DNA of 64,000 nt from Woeseiaceae bacterium (GTDB taxonomy: Bacteria > Pseudomonadota > Gammaproteobacteria > Steroidobacterales > Woeseiaceae), in the NCBI GenBank assembly GCA_021773115.1, contig JAJFKS010000032.1, positions 62,001 to 126,000 of the forward strand. The letters are read 5' to 3'. A program made the translations under genes and the position numbers. Below the pieces are notes generated by a model. It saw only the letters and a program-made list of their open reading frames with translations, was not told the DNA's origin and searched no databases. Shown here in pieces: positions 38,396 through 47,727 of this stretch (positions are counted from its first letter, which is position 1; each line of letters begins with the position of its first letter).

Positions 38396-38913
38396 CTAGC
38401 GTGCAACGCCGATATGTTGCGGCCCAATATCGGCAATCGTGCGTGCACCCACCTGGCCCATGATCATCGAGAGTTCGGCATCCAGCATATCCAGGACTTT
38501 TTCCACGCCAGGTTGACCGAAAGCGGCCAGGCCCCAAATGTAAGCGCGGCCAATAGAAACGGGGTTCGCCCCCATCGCCAGGGCCTTGAAAATGTCGGTG
38601 CCGCGACGAAAACCGCTATCGACAATAATCGGAGCACGTCTGATCAAGCAAGACTGTATTAACACTGACGTTTGACGTGTCCACCATCCGCATCGGTCGC
38701 AAGGTAGCCGTTGTGTGAGGGTGGCAGCATCCGTATTGCGACAGTGTGAAAATCGAAGACATCCAGTGCTGCGGCAGGCGACTTGATCAGGTGCTCTGGC
38801 AATTGCATCCCATCGAGTGATTCTTCGGCAAAAAGACGTCCTGCTGTTGTGTAAGCGAGTAGCGGACTCGCCGCGAGAAACTTCAAAAACTGCCGACGTG
38901 CCAATGCATTCAT
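38396..38913 (-). pseudogene. FMN-dependent alpha-hydroxy-acid dehydrogenase with large internal deletion
   Basis: N-terminus: ATG 38913 behind GAGAGG, with a Tat-type signal (ARRQFLKFLAASPLLAY) and the family start LIKSPAAALDVFDFHTVA up to PPSHNGYLATDADGG, then a stop near 38659. In another frame the last 75 residues reappear: APIIVDSGFRRGTDIFKAL, GRAYIWGLAAFGQPGVEKVL. About 200 residues in between, including the catalytic His region, are missing. Relatives oxidise lactate, glycolate or similar acids. Confidence 0.85.
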
Positions 38914-38953
38914 GTGCCTCTCCCTGGGTCCAATTATCGTCGTTTGAACGTTC

Positions 38954-39526
38954 CTATCGATGGCCCCATTGTTGGTCGCTTTCCCAAAGTTTATAGACAC
39001 GTGACATTGCCGCCTGGCCCAATGGGTGCAGGAATCGACCGTCGGCGATGGCATTCCTGACCTCATCAATCGACATCAAGTGAACCTTGATTGCCTCTCC
39101 GGAATCAAGCTGTTGGTCCTGAATCCGCCGAACGCCGGTGGCACACCAGAGGTGGCAGAGGTTGTTGTGAATTGCAGGATTGGCCTGCACAACACCCAGC
39201 GACCGCCATTGACCCTCGCCAAATCCGGTTTCCTCCAGCAATTCTCGTTTTGCAGCCTCGATGGACTCTTCACCTTCATCGACGATGCCGCCGACAGGCT
39301 CAAGGGTGAGGTCCTCTACGCCAAATCGATATTGCTCAACCATGACGATGTCACCATCTTTGGTTATCGCAACAATGGTCACCCAATCGGGTGCCTCGAG
39401 AACCACTCGCGTGAAATCGGCCTCTGAACGAGGGTGTCGCATTCGGTCAAAGCGGACTTGAAAAAGTGGCAGTTCCGGCCCAGGTTCACTCGCAATCCTT
39501 CGCCACTTGAGGGCATCATCTGACAT
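38954..39526 (-). CDS. NUDIX hydrolase (ADP-ribose pyrophosphatase-like)
   Basis: 190 residues. The Nudix box is GGIVDEGEESIEAAKRELLEETG with all catalytic Glu present. The preceding FTRVVLEAPDWVTIVAITKDG and following LGVVQANPAIHNNLCHLW suggest the ADP-sugar class, but the substrate is not fixed by sequence alone. It ends 40 bases upstream of the decayed dehydrogenase start. Confidence 0.88.
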   Translation of the reverse strand: MSDDALKWRRIASEPGPELPLFQVRFDRMRHPRSEADFTRVVLEAPDWVTIVAITKDGDIVMVEQYRFGVEDLTLEPVGGIVDEGEESIEAAKRELLEETGFGEGQWRSLGVVQANPAIHNNLCHLWCATGVRRIQDQQLDSGEAIKVHLMSIDEVRNAIADGRFLHPLGQAAMSRVYKLWESDQQWGHR

Positions 39527-39754
39527 TGTTCAAAGTTCTCGTATTATGAAGGCCACAAGCGCTCGGAACCGCCGGTGGGCTGGATTGCGTCAATGTGCAG
39601 GTGCCTGATCGAATCAACGGCACCGGTCGCGATTCTAACGCAATTCAGGCGACCGGGACCGCCTGATCCAGCCATTCAATGGCTTTGTCTGTTTCTCGAC
39701 GATATCCGAAAGTTTCAGATCACTGCATGCATAATTGTGGATTAACGCGATGAA

Positions 39755-40126
39755 TCAATACGCCAGGAGCGATGCTGCAGCAACTGCCCCCGCAATCACA
39801 TAAACCAGGGCGAGGCCTCCTGCTGCGAGAGCCGTCGTTTTGCCGCCGCTAAACTCTCGCGTTTCAACGGCGATAATATCCTCAATAGGCACTTCGATAT
39901 CCTTGCCAGCAATATGGTCGGCTGTAACAGCGGCTACTTTGAATTTATAATTTGCGCCATCCGAAGTAACTATCTTTACAGAATCACCGACATCGATGAT
40001 GTTGTCTGCGAAAATTCTTTCATGCAGTTGCTCGGGCGACTTTTCGACCGGCTGCAGTGTGGTGCAGCCACTTGCCACAGGGATTACGAGCCAGAAAATT
40101 AGTGTCGATCTACCAATTGTGTTCAT
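39755..40126 (-). CDS. Hypothetical lipoprotein
   Basis: 123 residues. A signal peptide ends in the lipobox PVASGC. The middle part (DVGDSVKIVTSDGANYKFKVAAVTADHIAGKDIEVPIEDI) looks like a small beta domain, and the C-terminus ends in a hydrophobic segment (ALVYVIAGAVAAASLLAY). No family recognised with certainty. The ATG at 40126 is chosen since it starts the signal peptide. Flanking intergenic stretches (39527-39754 and 40127-40340) contain no further gene that I can see. Confidence 0.65.
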   Translation of the reverse strand: MNTIGRSTLIFWLVIPVASGCTTLQPVEKSPEQLHERIFADNIIDVGDSVKIVTSDGANYKFKVAAVTADHIAGKDIEVPIEDIIAVETREFSGGKTTALAAGGLALVYVIAGAVAAASLLAY

Positions 40127-40284
40127 CAGTTCTCTCCATCTTGTCTTGTGCCGGAACCGCCAGGGAGTACTGATCGCTATTCTCAATGAACTGCGAGTGC
40201 GAATTCCTGATCAATCGGTGATGATTGCGTGAGGAATAACGGTGCTTTATGTTTCGCCAAATCCGGGATGCCCGCCACGGGTCA

Positions 40285-40875
40285 CCAGCCGCACCGCCAG
40301 GTGTTAAGATCAGCGCGACAGTTATAAATCAGGACTGGCAGTGCATCGAAAATGCCCAAGTTGTTCTGCGCGCAGTATTCCGGTTTCGGAGATCCTGTTT
40401 TCAACTGGTTATTGCCGTCAATGCGGCGAGCTTGTTGGTGTTGATCGATTCGTGACCGCTGTATTCTCATTGCTTGTTTTTCTTGTCACCGTTTTCACGA
40501 CCCTGCTTGTCTATTTCAAGATGGGACAATGGGCGGCGCTCGTCTGGTTTACGGCGCCAATAGGTGCGATAAGCTACCTGAAAGCGCGCTTTGGTCCACT
40601 GCAAGTAAAAGTGCCTAAGCCGGGGTCATCGACGGAGCCCAGATTGTAAATGTGAGTGAGCGCCCTATATCGGTGCCAGTGCTGTGCACGGGGAATTCCT
40701 GTCGCAGCTTTACTGCTGAAGTATTGTTCAACGAACTCGGTGCGGGGCGATTCGACGCACACAGCGCCGGTAGCCATCCCACCGGACAAGTGAATCCCGG
40801 CGCGGTCAGGAAACTTGCCGATGAAGGTCACCGGACGGATGGTCTCAGCGCGAAATCCTGCGACGCGCCATGCGC
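40285..40875 (+). repeat. Tandem duplication, copy 1
   Basis: This stretch and 41913-42380 are diverged copies. Both run: short upstream region (AGCCGCAC.GCCAG.TG), zinc-ribbon gene start, shared GAAAGCGCGC and CATCGACGGAGCC/AATCGACGGAGCC blocks, then the arsC start (GCCCTATATCGGTGC). Copy 1 keeps the zinc-ribbon gene intact but has lost the 3' part of arsC. Confidence 0.85.
40341..40649 (+). CDS. Zinc-ribbon membrane protein, 102 residues
   Basis: GTG start. An N-terminal four-cysteine zinc ribbon (CPSC...CRQC, residues 5-28) is followed by two transmembrane helices (about 35-58 and 63-82). Unknown function. A broken second copy lies at 41968-42160. It ends 2 bases before the arsC remnant. 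Confidence 0.7.
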   Translation: MHRKCPSCSARSIPVSEILFSTGYCRQCGELVGVDRFVTAVFSLLVFLVTVFTTLLVYFKMGQWAALVWFTAPIGAISYLKARFGPLQVKVPKPGSSTEPRL

Positions 40876-40900
40876 CGGTGCCCTCTTCCTCTGTAGTTGA
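40652..40900 (+). pseudogene. ArsC-like low-molecular-weight phosphatase, 3' half lost
   Basis: 82 residues matching the first half of the intact gene at 42163: [56 protein letters not shown]. After AKSCDA the match ends and the frame closes with non-homologous residues. The P-loop is retained, but the Asp-containing C-terminal half is gone. Confidence 0.85.
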
Positions 40901-41011
40901 ATTCCAGCCCACGCGGTCATTGACATCGCATATTCGTCTGTATCGCTATTGTTCAGAATTTGGTTCAAGAGACAATTCCAATTTCATATCCGCCTGCGCA
41001 CGGCCGCAACA

Positions 41012-41314
41012 TTACAATTCGTTGTTGATTAGACCGGCAAGGCGCTGCAATTCCCTGACGTGACTGGCAAATGCCCTGCGACCTGATGCTGTTAATCCGG
41101 CCCACACTCGTTGCCGCCCGTTCACGGCCCCTTTGCGGAAATTTACGTAACCAGCTTCTTCAAGTTGCTTCAGGTGCTTGGAAAGTACCGAGTCGCTGAC
41201 TTCCAGCTCGTCACGCAATACCTGAAACTCGGCTTCCTGTAACGGAGCCAGAAGCGCGCAAATCTGCAGCCGGTTCGGTGCATGGATAACCGTGTCGAAT
41301 TGCAAATTAGTCAT
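41012..41314 (-). CDS. Winged-helix transcription regulator (HTH_34/MarR-like)
   Basis: 100 residues forming a single winged helix: NRLQICALLAPLQEAEFQVLRDEL, recognition helix VSDSVLSKHLKQLEEAGYV, wing KGAVNGRQRVWAGLT. Typically such proteins repress their own operon. Starts within the stop of the upstream membrane-protein gene (TGATG), so the two are co-translated. It was placed between the two copies of the duplicated segment. Confidence 0.88.
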   Translation of the reverse strand: MTNLQFDTVIHAPNRLQICALLAPLQEAEFQVLRDELEVSDSVLSKHLKQLEEAGYVNFRKGAVNGRQRVWAGLTASGRRAFASHVRELQRLAGLINNEL

Positions 41315-41775
41315 CAGTGAGGACCGTTGCCTGCTCTCATAAGGTAATAGCGCCTTTCACTTTCACTTAGGAGGAAAACTGTGGTGCCAGCAACAAACCC
41401 AGTCAGCAACGGCACCCAGGCAATATCGTAAGCGCGCCTTACTATTATGCCGCCAAAAAAGAGTGCAAGGAGAAACACGCAAACACCGACAAACGCCCAC
41501 ATGCCGGTCTTTGTTTCCGGTAGATCCCGTCCAAACGCACCGATACGTTCACGACTCGCGCCAATGAAAAGAACCATGCCAAGTACAATGAACAAAGCAG
41601 GCGTGTTGCCCGGATCTTCCAGCGCATACAACGCAAATCCAATGGCAATGATCAGGGATAGTCCAATGCCATACCAGCGAGGCGGTACGGCTCGGCGGAA
41701 GCCTGCTCGATTCATCGATTCTATCGAATCCAGCGCATCTTGAGCCTCGTGGGACTTGCGGTTTCGGTCTGTCAT
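41314..41775 (-). CDS. Membrane protein, 153 residues, paired with regulator
   Basis: Four hydrophobic helices (about residues 35-52, 58-75, 90-110, 118-137), with cytoplasmic N-terminus rich in charged residues (MTDRNRKSHEAQDALDS). The partner of many HTH_34 regulators has this layout; function unknown. The ATG at 41775 is preferred over an upstream in-frame ATG at 41826, which lies beyond the operator palindrome. Confidence 0.72.
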   Translation of the reverse strand: MTDRNRKSHEAQDALDSIESMNRAGFRRAVPPRWYGIGLSLIIAIGFALYALEDPGNTPALFIVLGMVLFIGASRERIGAFGRDLPETKTGMWAFVGVCVFLLALFFGGIIVRRAYDIAWVPLLTGFVAGTTVFLLSESERRYYLMRAGNGPH

Positions 41776-41784
41776 AGGTTGTCT

Positions 41785-41835
41785 CTTTCCAAGGTGGAAA
41801 GTGAATACTACATCATCACTTTCCACCTTGGCAAG
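41785..41835. promoter_or_regulatory. Operator-like inverted repeat before the membrane protein/regulator pair
   Basis: CCAAGGTGGAAAGTGA (41789-41804) and its exact reverse complement (41816-41831) are separated by 11 bases, 14 bases upstream of the ATG at 41775. The left arm also contains CTTTCCA-AGG-TGGAAAG. Likely the binding site of the co-encoded winged-helix protein; inference. Confidence 0.65.
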
Positions 41836-41912
41836 TTATATCTTTCCGAGCAGGAAAATGATGATCATGATGGCAGCAATGGATCACCAGGCGAACATCT
41901 CAGATCGGCCAA

Positions 41913-42380
41913 AAGCCGCACAGCCAGATGCTAGAATCAGCGATTCAGTCGTAAATCAGGACCGGCAGTGAATCGAAAACACCCAAGTTGTTCTGTGAAT
42001 AGTAATTCTGTTTCGGCAATCCTGTTTTTGAGTTCACATTGCGCCACCTGTAACGAGCTTGTCGGTGCCAATCGGTGCAATAAGCCAGCTGAAAGCGCGC
42101 CTCGGTCCGCTGCAAGTGCACTCGACTAATCCGGTGTAATCGACGGAGCCCAGATTGTGAATGTGAGTCACCGCCCTATATCGGTGCTAGTGTTGTGCAC
42201 CGGGAATTCTTGTCGAAGCATTCTGGCTGAAGTATTGCTGAATGAAATCGGTGCAGGACGATTCGTCGCACACAGCGCGGGCAGCCATCCTGCTGGTAAA
42301 GTGAACCCCGGTGCAATCAAGAAACTTGCCGATGAAGGTCACCGCACCGATGGCCTCAGCTCCAAATCCTGGGACGCATT
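41913..42380 (+). repeat. Tandem duplication, copy 2
   Basis: Counterpart of 40285-40875 (about 1.6 kb apart). Here arsC is intact and the zinc-ribbon gene has a deletion of roughly 120 bases that removes both transmembrane helices and the frame. Divergence between the copies is substantial, so the duplication is not recent. Confidence 0.85.
41968..42160 (+). pseudogene. Zinc-ribbon membrane protein, decayed second copy
   Basis: Starts like the intact gene (GTG, NRKHPSCSVNSNSVSAILF) but the first ribbon Cys is now His (HPSC). After CNELVGAN the transmembrane part is deleted and the frame shifts, although the DNA then resumes homology with the intact copy as far as the arsC start. Confidence 0.8.
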
Positions 42381-42681
42381 CAGTGGGGCGGACGCTCCGG
42401 CAATCGATATCGTTATTACTGTTTGTGACAGCGCAGCGGGCGAGTCGTGTCCGCTTTGGAACAACAGCCCGGTCACCGTGCGCTGGGGCATTGCGGATCC
42501 TGCCAACGAAAGTGCTGAAGATTCCGATGCAGCTTTTGATCGTGCCTACCGGCAGCTGCGGTCGCGCATCGAACAAGTTATGGAATTGCCGCTCGAGAGT
42601 CTTGAGCGGCGTTACTGGAAGGACGCATTTCAGCGCATCCATGAGGCCGCCCAAATGCGGGAGGCTCTCGCTACGACTTAG
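42163..42681 (+). CDS. ArsC-type low-molecular-weight phosphatase/arsenate reductase
   Basis: About 172 residues. The P-loop CTGNSCRS holds the catalytic Cys and Arg; [18 protein letters not shown] and [14 protein letters not shown] match the thioredoxin-coupled arsenate reductase group, with the late Cys usable as the second redox Cys. RWGIADPA carries the acid region. GTG at 42163 is homologous to the start of copy 1; GTG 42157 is also possible. It overlaps the convergent DUF255 gene by 11 bases. Confidence 0.85.
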   Translation: MSHRPISVLVLCTGNSCRSILAEVLLNEIGAGRFVAHSAGSHPAGKVNPGAIKKLADEGHRTDGLSSKSWDAFSGADAPAIDIVITVCDSAAGESCPLWNNSPVTVRWGIADPANESAEDSDAAFDRAYRQLRSRIEQVMELPLESLERRYWKDAFQRIHEAAQMREALATT

Positions 42682-44713
42682 GCTTCGTTGCGCTCAGTTC
42701 CGATGCGAGGGCTTCCCAGCTTGTAACCGGCAGATCGCATTGTGTGCCCACGCAGCGATACGCGACAGTCTCCCCATTAACGGATTTCCGATCGGCGAGG
42801 GCACCCGGCAGATCGTTTTCAGCGGCATCGATGGCGAAGACCATTCGCCTTGGTGCATACAATTTTGCTGCCGAGTCGCGCCAGCGCGCAATCTCTTCAG
42901 CCTCGCCGCGGATGACAATCACCTCCGGGTGGTGCAGGTATTCCTCCAGCGCGGTCACGAGGCTGACATGTCCGTGCGGGTATTCTTCGATGGATTGCCA
43001 GGCGCCGCGCAGCGTGCGTTCTGCTGCATCAAGGTAGCGGCTTTCGCCGAGCAGGAACCCCAGTCGTTGCAAGGCGAACGCCGCAACACCGTTGCCAGAT
43101 GGAACAGCCTCATCGGCCAGCGACTTCGGCCGGTGGATCAATTCTTCGTGGTCGTTGGCCGTGAAATAAAACGCACCGCGTTTCGTGTCTTCAAAGTGCT
43201 CGAGCATCAGGTCCGCGAGCTGAATCGCAAAATCGAGGTGGCTGCTGTTCCAACGCGATTGCAACAGCTCAAGTACCGCGTCGAGCAGGAACGCGTGATC
43301 ATCAAGATACGCCGGGAATCGTGCTTTGCCGTCCTTGTAACTCGCCAGCAGACGCCCCTTTTTCAACAAGTGCCTGCGAATGAAGTCCGTCGCATTCGCT
43401 GCCGCGTCAACCAGTTCCGGGCGGTCGATCGCACGCCCGGCGATCGCCAGACCGCGAATGGCAAGCGCATTCCATGACGTCAGTTGTTTTTCATCGCGTC
43501 CGGGTGCAACGCGCTTCGAACGTTCGGCTAGCAGGATGGTTTTGGAACGTTCGATGGACGCACGTACCTCATCGTCAGCAATGGCTTCGTGAACCGTCAG
43601 GTGATACTTGCCTTCAAAATTCGGTTCGCGATCCAGCCCGAAGCGTGCTGCGAAGTCCGGATAGTCGTCGCCCAGCAGCCCCGCGACCTGATCCGGAGTC
43701 CAAAGGTAATACAGGCCCTCTTCGCCCTCGGAGTCCGCATCGCGTGTCGAGTAGAATCCACCATTGGGCGCCAGCATGTCCGCGAGCATCCAGTCCGCCG
43801 TCGCATTGGCGGTGTAGGCGAACAGCGGATCGCCGGTCGCAGACGCTGCCTGAGCGTAAATGGCCAGCAACGGACCGTTGTCGTACAACATTTTTTCGAA
43901 ATGCGGAATTTGCCAGTAGCGATCAACAGTGTAGCGACTGAAACCGCCACCAACGTGATCAAAAATTCCGCCGTCGGCCATCCGCGTTAGCGTCAGTGTT
44001 GCCATAAACAAGGCGTCAAGATCAGGTTCGTCGCCAACGGCGCCGGCACGCCAGTGGCGTAGCAATCGGTCGATATTTGTCGCGTGCGGAAATTTTGGTG
44101 CCGATCCGAATCCACCAAACTCGCGGTCGAATGACTTGTCGAGCGTGTCACGTGCCAGTTGCAATGGGACCGCTGTGAGGTCCGAAGCGTCGTTCTTTGC
44201 GGCAGGTTCCAGTTGTTTGAAAACACTGACCAGTTTATTGCTTTGCGCGCGGACCTCGGTACGCTGGTCGCGGTAGAAAGCCGCCACCTTTTCAAGCAGA
44301 TCGTCGAATGCCGGCATGCCATGACGTGGCTCATTGGGAAAGTAAGTGCCGCCGAAAAATGGTTTTTGCGTTTCGCCATCGAGGAACATTGTCAGTGGCC
44401 AGCCACCGCCACGTTGTGTCAGCAACTGGTGCGCCGTCTGGTAGATCTTGTCGACATCCGGCCGCTCTTCACGATCGACCTTGATATTCACGAACAGCCG
44501 ATTCATAACAGCCGCGATGTCGTCGTCCTCGAAGGATTCGTGTGCCATGACGTGGCACCAGTGACAGGCGGAATAGCCGACTGACAGCAGCACGGGCTTG
44601 TCGCTTTCAATCGCTGCCTGAAAGGCTTCGGGTCCCCACGGATACCAGTCCACCGGGTTATCCGCGTGCTGTTGCAGGTAGGGGCTCGACTCATTCGACA
44701 GGTGATTCGGCAT
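42671..44713 (-). CDS. DUF255 (YyaL/SPATA20-like) thioredoxin-domain protein
   Basis: 680 residues. N-terminal thioredoxin-like domain ([41 protein letters not shown] with a CHWC motif, residues about 1-170), then an alpha/alpha-barrel similar to glucosaminoglycan-processing or N-acylglucosamine epimerase folds. The biochemical role is unknown across the family. The ATG at 44713 gives the conserved start. Leftward, opposite to lgt. Confidence 0.92.
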   Translation of the reverse strand: MPNHLSNESSPYLQQHADNPVDWYPWGPEAFQAAIESDKPVLLSVGYSACHWCHVMAHESFEDDDIAAVMNRLFVNIKVDREERPDVDKIYQTAHQLLTQRGGGWPLTMFLDGETQKPFFGGTYFPNEPRHGMPAFDDLLEKVAAFYRDQRTEVRAQSNKLVSVFKQLEPAAKNDASDLTAVPLQLARDTLDKSFDREFGGFGSAPKFPHATNIDRLLRHWRAGAVGDEPDLDALFMATLTLTRMADGGIFDHVGGGFSRYTVDRYWQIPHFEKMLYDNGPLLAIYAQAASATGDPLFAYTANATADWMLADMLAPNGGFYSTRDADSEGEEGLYYLWTPDQVAGLLGDDYPDFAARFGLDREPNFEGKYHLTVHEAIADDEVRASIERSKTILLAERSKRVAPGRDEKQLTSWNALAIRGLAIAGRAIDRPELVDAAANATDFIRRHLLKKGRLLASYKDGKARFPAYLDDHAFLLDAVLELLQSRWNSSHLDFAIQLADLMLEHFEDTKRGAFYFTANDHEELIHRPKSLADEAVPSGNGVAAFALQRLGFLLGESRYLDAAERTLRGAWQSIEEYPHGHVSLVTALEEYLHHPEVIVIRGEAEEIARWRDSAAKLYAPRRMVFAIDAAENDLPGALADRKSVNGETVAYRCVGTQCDLPVTSWEALASELSATKPKS

Positions 44714-44801
44714 TCTCAATCTTCCGCTGGCGCCCGCCACTATGACCGGCTCTTCAACTTGACTATGATACGCATCTTACTGAGCCCGCTGGCAGGATTT
44801 G

Positions 44802-45593
44802 ATGCTGACATACCCCGAGATCGACCCGATTATCTTTTCGATCTGGATTTTAAAGATACGCTGGTACGGCCTGATGTACGTGATTGCGTTCCTGCTGGCC
44901 TGGTGGCTGGCGAAAAGGCGATGCAATCGCAATGACTCGCCCGTGACCTCGGAGCAGGTCGATGACCTGATGTTTTACGGCATGCTCGGCGTCATCGTTG
45001 GCGGCCGTGTTGGCTACGCTCTGGTCTATGGCTGGGACCAGCTCACCAGTGATCCGCTGTATCTTTTCAAAATCACACAGGGCGGCATGTCATTTCACGG
45101 CGGACTCGTCGGCGTGATGACGGCGATGTGGCTGTACGGGCGCAAGCTCGGTCATTCGCTGTGGCGCATGACAGACTTTGTCGCACCGATCGTACCCTTA
45201 GGCCTCGGATTCGGGCGCATCGGCAACTTCATCAATGGCGAGCTGTGGGGCAAGCCCACTGACGTGCCGTGGGGCTTCATCGTCGACGGCGTCGGCGTGC
45301 ATGCCTCGCAACTTTACGAGGCCGTTCTCGAAGGCCTGGTGTTGTTCATTATCCTGTGGGTGTATTCGGCCAAACCACGGCCCTATCTCGCGGTGTCGGG
45401 TATGTTCCTGCTGTTCTACGGCATCTTCCGTTTTGTCGTCGAGTTCTATCGCATACCGGACGCACACCTGGACTACCTGGCGCTCGGCTGGGTCACGATG
45501 GGGCAGGTGCTAAGTGCGCCCATGATTGTTGCTGGCCTGATTATGGTCATCGTTGCATATCGCAATGCCAGCGCAAGCGAAGCGAAGGCCTGA
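44802..45593 (+). CDS. lgt: Prolipoprotein diacylglyceryl transferase
   Basis: 263-residue inner-membrane enzyme adding diacylglycerol to the lipobox Cys of prelipoproteins. The Lgt signature is [25 protein letters not shown] carries the catalytic His region. About seven transmembrane helices. The ATG at 44802 follows AGGATTTG. It precedes thyA by 1 base, the common lgt-thyA operon. Confidence 0.96.
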   Translation: MLTYPEIDPIIFSIWILKIRWYGLMYVIAFLLAWWLAKRRCNRNDSPVTSEQVDDLMFYGMLGVIVGGRVGYALVYGWDQLTSDPLYLFKITQGGMSFHGGLVGVMTAMWLYGRKLGHSLWRMTDFVAPIVPLGLGFGRIGNFINGELWGKPTDVPWGFIVDGVGVHASQLYEAVLEGLVLFIILWVYSAKPRPYLAVSGMFLLFYGIFRFVVEFYRIPDAHLDYLALGWVTMGQVLSAPMIVAGLIMVIVAYRNASASEAKA

Positions 45594-45594
45594 C

Positions 45595-46389
45595 ATGCGT
45601 GCCTATCTCGATTTAATGCGTCACGTGCGTGAAAATGGCAACGTAAAAAGCGACCGCACCGGCACCGGCACGCTGAGTGTCTTTGGCCACCAGATGCGAT
45701 TCGACCTGAGCGAAGGTTTTCCGCTGGTTACGACGAAAAAATTGCACCTGCGCTCAATCATTCATGAGCTCCTGTGGTTTCTGAGCGGCGACAGCAATAT
45801 CGCCTACCTGAAGGAAAACGGTGTTTCCATCTGGGACGACTGGGCGGATGAAAACGGTGAGCTTGGACCGGTCTACGGCGTGCAATGGCGCAGTTGGCCA
45901 ACACCGGATGGAAAAAACATCGACCAAATCGCACAGATCATGCAGCAGTTACGCGAGACGCCGGACTCGCGGCGTATTCTGCTAAGCGCCTGGAACGTCG
46001 CCGAGATCGACAACATGGCGTTGCCACCGTGTCATTGCCTGTTTCAGTTCTACGTCGCGGACGGCAAGCTGTCCTGCCAGCTATATCAGCGCAGCTGCGA
46101 TATATTTCTCGGTGTGCCATTCAACATCGCGTCCTACGCGTTGCTAACGCACATGCTGGCGCAACAAGCAGACCTTGCTGTCGGTGATTTCGTCTGGACA
46201 GGTGGGGACTGCCATTTGTATTCCAATCATCTGCAACAAGCTGACGAGCAACTCAGCCGGACACCGCAGCCGTTGCCACGACTGACCATCAAGCGCCGTC
46301 CTGAAAGTATTTTTGACTATCGCTACGAGGACTTCGAGATCGTCAACTACGAATCGCATCCGCACATCAAGGCCGCTGTCGCCGTATAA
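45595..46389 (+). CDS. thyA: Thymidylate synthase
   Basis: 264 residues, same length as E. coli. Converts dUMP to dTMP using methylene-THF. The active-site Cys is in [37 protein letters not shown] and [14 protein letters not shown] are invariant. Start ATG 45595, directly after the lgt stop. Confidence 0.98.
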   Translation: MRAYLDLMRHVRENGNVKSDRTGTGTLSVFGHQMRFDLSEGFPLVTTKKLHLRSIIHELLWFLSGDSNIAYLKENGVSIWDDWADENGELGPVYGVQWRSWPTPDGKNIDQIAQIMQQLRETPDSRRILLSAWNVAEIDNMALPPCHCLFQFYVADGKLSCQLYQRSCDIFLGVPFNIASYALLTHMLAQQADLAVGDFVWTGGDCHLYSNHLQQADEQLSRTPQPLPRLTIKRRPESIFDYRYEDFEIVNYESHPHIKAAVAV

Positions 46390-46403
46390 GGCCGGTACTA
46401 TCG

Positions 46404-46703
46404 CTAGCTCTCGCCGATCCAGTTTCCGATTGCGCGCCCCAAACGATGTACTTGTAAACTTTGCCAAACGCCGGCGGCAAAGAAAGGATCTCCTTTTACA
46501 AACTGCTCCGCATCGAGCGGACTGTCTGCCTCGACGATCATAATTGAGCCGGATGGACGTCCGTCCTCGTCACTCAGGCCTGCCGCCAAAGAGACGCGAT
46601 CCATCACTGCTTCGAGGTGATTCAGATGGTCAGCGAGCGCTTGAGTACGAGGATGCTCAGAGTCGGGTTGGTCATGGCAAAAGACAAAATATTTATCAGC
46701 CAT
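46404..46703 (-). CDS. YciI-family protein
   Basis: 99 residues of the YCII ferredoxin-like fold: MADKYFVFCHDQPDSEHPR, NHLEAVMDRVSLAAG, SIMIVEADSPLDAEQFVKGDPF, with the conserved His/Asp pair. Function unknown for most members. ATG 46703 overlaps the DapA-like stop by 8 bases, so it is co-translated with it. The convergent thyA ends 14 bases away. Confidence 0.87.
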   Translation of the reverse strand: MADKYFVFCHDQPDSEHPRTQALADHLNHLEAVMDRVSLAAGLSDEDGRPSGSIMIVEADSPLDAEQFVKGDPFFAAGVWQSLQVHRLGRAIGNWIGES

Positions 46704-47619
46704 TCGTAAGGTATCCATATTTTTTGTCCAGACCCAGTTCGCGGCATATTTCCAGCCCGACCATTACTCGTTTTTCTGACAGTGAGTTCAAGGGTTTGCG
46801 TAAAGGTCCGGCGGGTAAGCCCACTGCGCGCATTAAGGACTTTAGAGCAACCGGGTTTATAGCCGAGTAAACAAAGTGCAATAGTTGAAGGTTTTTCAGC
46901 CATTCAAGCTTGCAGGCTGTTGCGTCCTCCCAGGAGGTCCATGGCGTTGAAATAACTGCCATTTCCTGGGGAATGATGTTCCCCGACATATTTGCCGTTC
47001 CGTGCCCACCAAGCGCCATGAGCGGAACAACGAGTCCAAGATTCGGGCTATCGCAACACATCAAGGAAATATCGGGGTTGCCAGCGGCAGTCTGAGCAAC
47101 TTGTCCAACGCGTGACGTCGACTCCTTGTTAACAACAATATTTTCATGCCTGGCTAGTCGAAGTAATGACGTGTGCGTCAGGTCTGTGTTGACACGGGGA
47201 GGGTTATTGTAAATGCCTATCGGTATTTCGCTTGCATCGGCTATCTCGAGAAAGTACTCGGTAATATCAGCCTCGGGCGCGGAGATGTAAGGCGGTGCGG
47301 CGACGATTGCTCCATCCGCTCCGTGCGAGGCCGCAATCTTGCAGTACTGTATCGTTTGATCGGTGTTTGGACCTGTGCACCCGAACCACATCTCAAGTCC
47401 CGCTTGCTTCATCGGCATCGTTCGCTCGATAACCTGTGCCCGTTCCTCGGGCGTCAACATAGAGACTTCACCGGTCGAGCCCATTATCAGAACTGCAGAC
47501 GAGCCGTTCGTAGCCTGAAAGTTGAGGAGTGTATTGAAGCCTTCAAAATCCACAGAGCCATCCGAATTCATCGGCGTAATCAATGCAACGAATGACCCTT
47601 CCACTTTCTTATTCGCCAT
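46696..47619 (-). CDS. DapA-family aldolase (dihydrodipicolinate synthase-like)
   Basis: 307-residue TIM barrel. The Schiff-base Lys is in IVVNKESTSRV, the catalytic Tyr in IGIYNNPPRV, and MGSTGEVSMLT replaces the usual GTTGE. True DapA is unlikely given the catabolic neighbourhood; related enzymes cleave or dehydrate keto-sugar acids or 4-hydroxy-2-oxo acids. ATG 47619 is used because AGGAC lies 8 bases upstream, overlapping an earlier in-frame ATG. Confidence 0.85.
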   Translation of the reverse strand: MANKKVEGSFVALITPMNSDGSVDFEGFNTLLNFQATNGSSAVLIMGSTGEVSMLTPEERAQVIERTMPMKQAGLEMWFGCTGPNTDQTIQYCKIAASHGADGAIVAAPPYISAPEADITEYFLEIADASEIPIGIYNNPPRVNTDLTHTSLLRLARHENIVVNKESTSRVGQVAQTAAGNPDISLMCCDSPNLGLVVPLMALGGHGTANMSGNIIPQEMAVISTPWTSWEDATACKLEWLKNLQLLHFVYSAINPVALKSLMRAVGLPAGPLRKPLNSLSEKRVMVGLEICRELGLDKKYGYLTNG

Positions 47620-47727
47620 GCTTTTCGTCCTCATAGTTTGAGTAAAGACACTTGTCTAAATCGTTCGAAACGCCAACCAAGTCGATCTAGTGTTCAGGAA
47701 AAACATGAAAACATCGCCTTGCGCGAC

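Noticed and set aside
42311..43477. 388-codon frame on the plus strand over arsC and the DUF255 gene
   Set aside because: It overlaps two conserved genes in other frames and has no protein-like pattern.
46696..47619. Annotation as biosynthetic DapA
   Set aside because: It lacks the GTTGE motif of DapA and lies with catabolic genes and a YciI protein; only the superfamily can be assigned.
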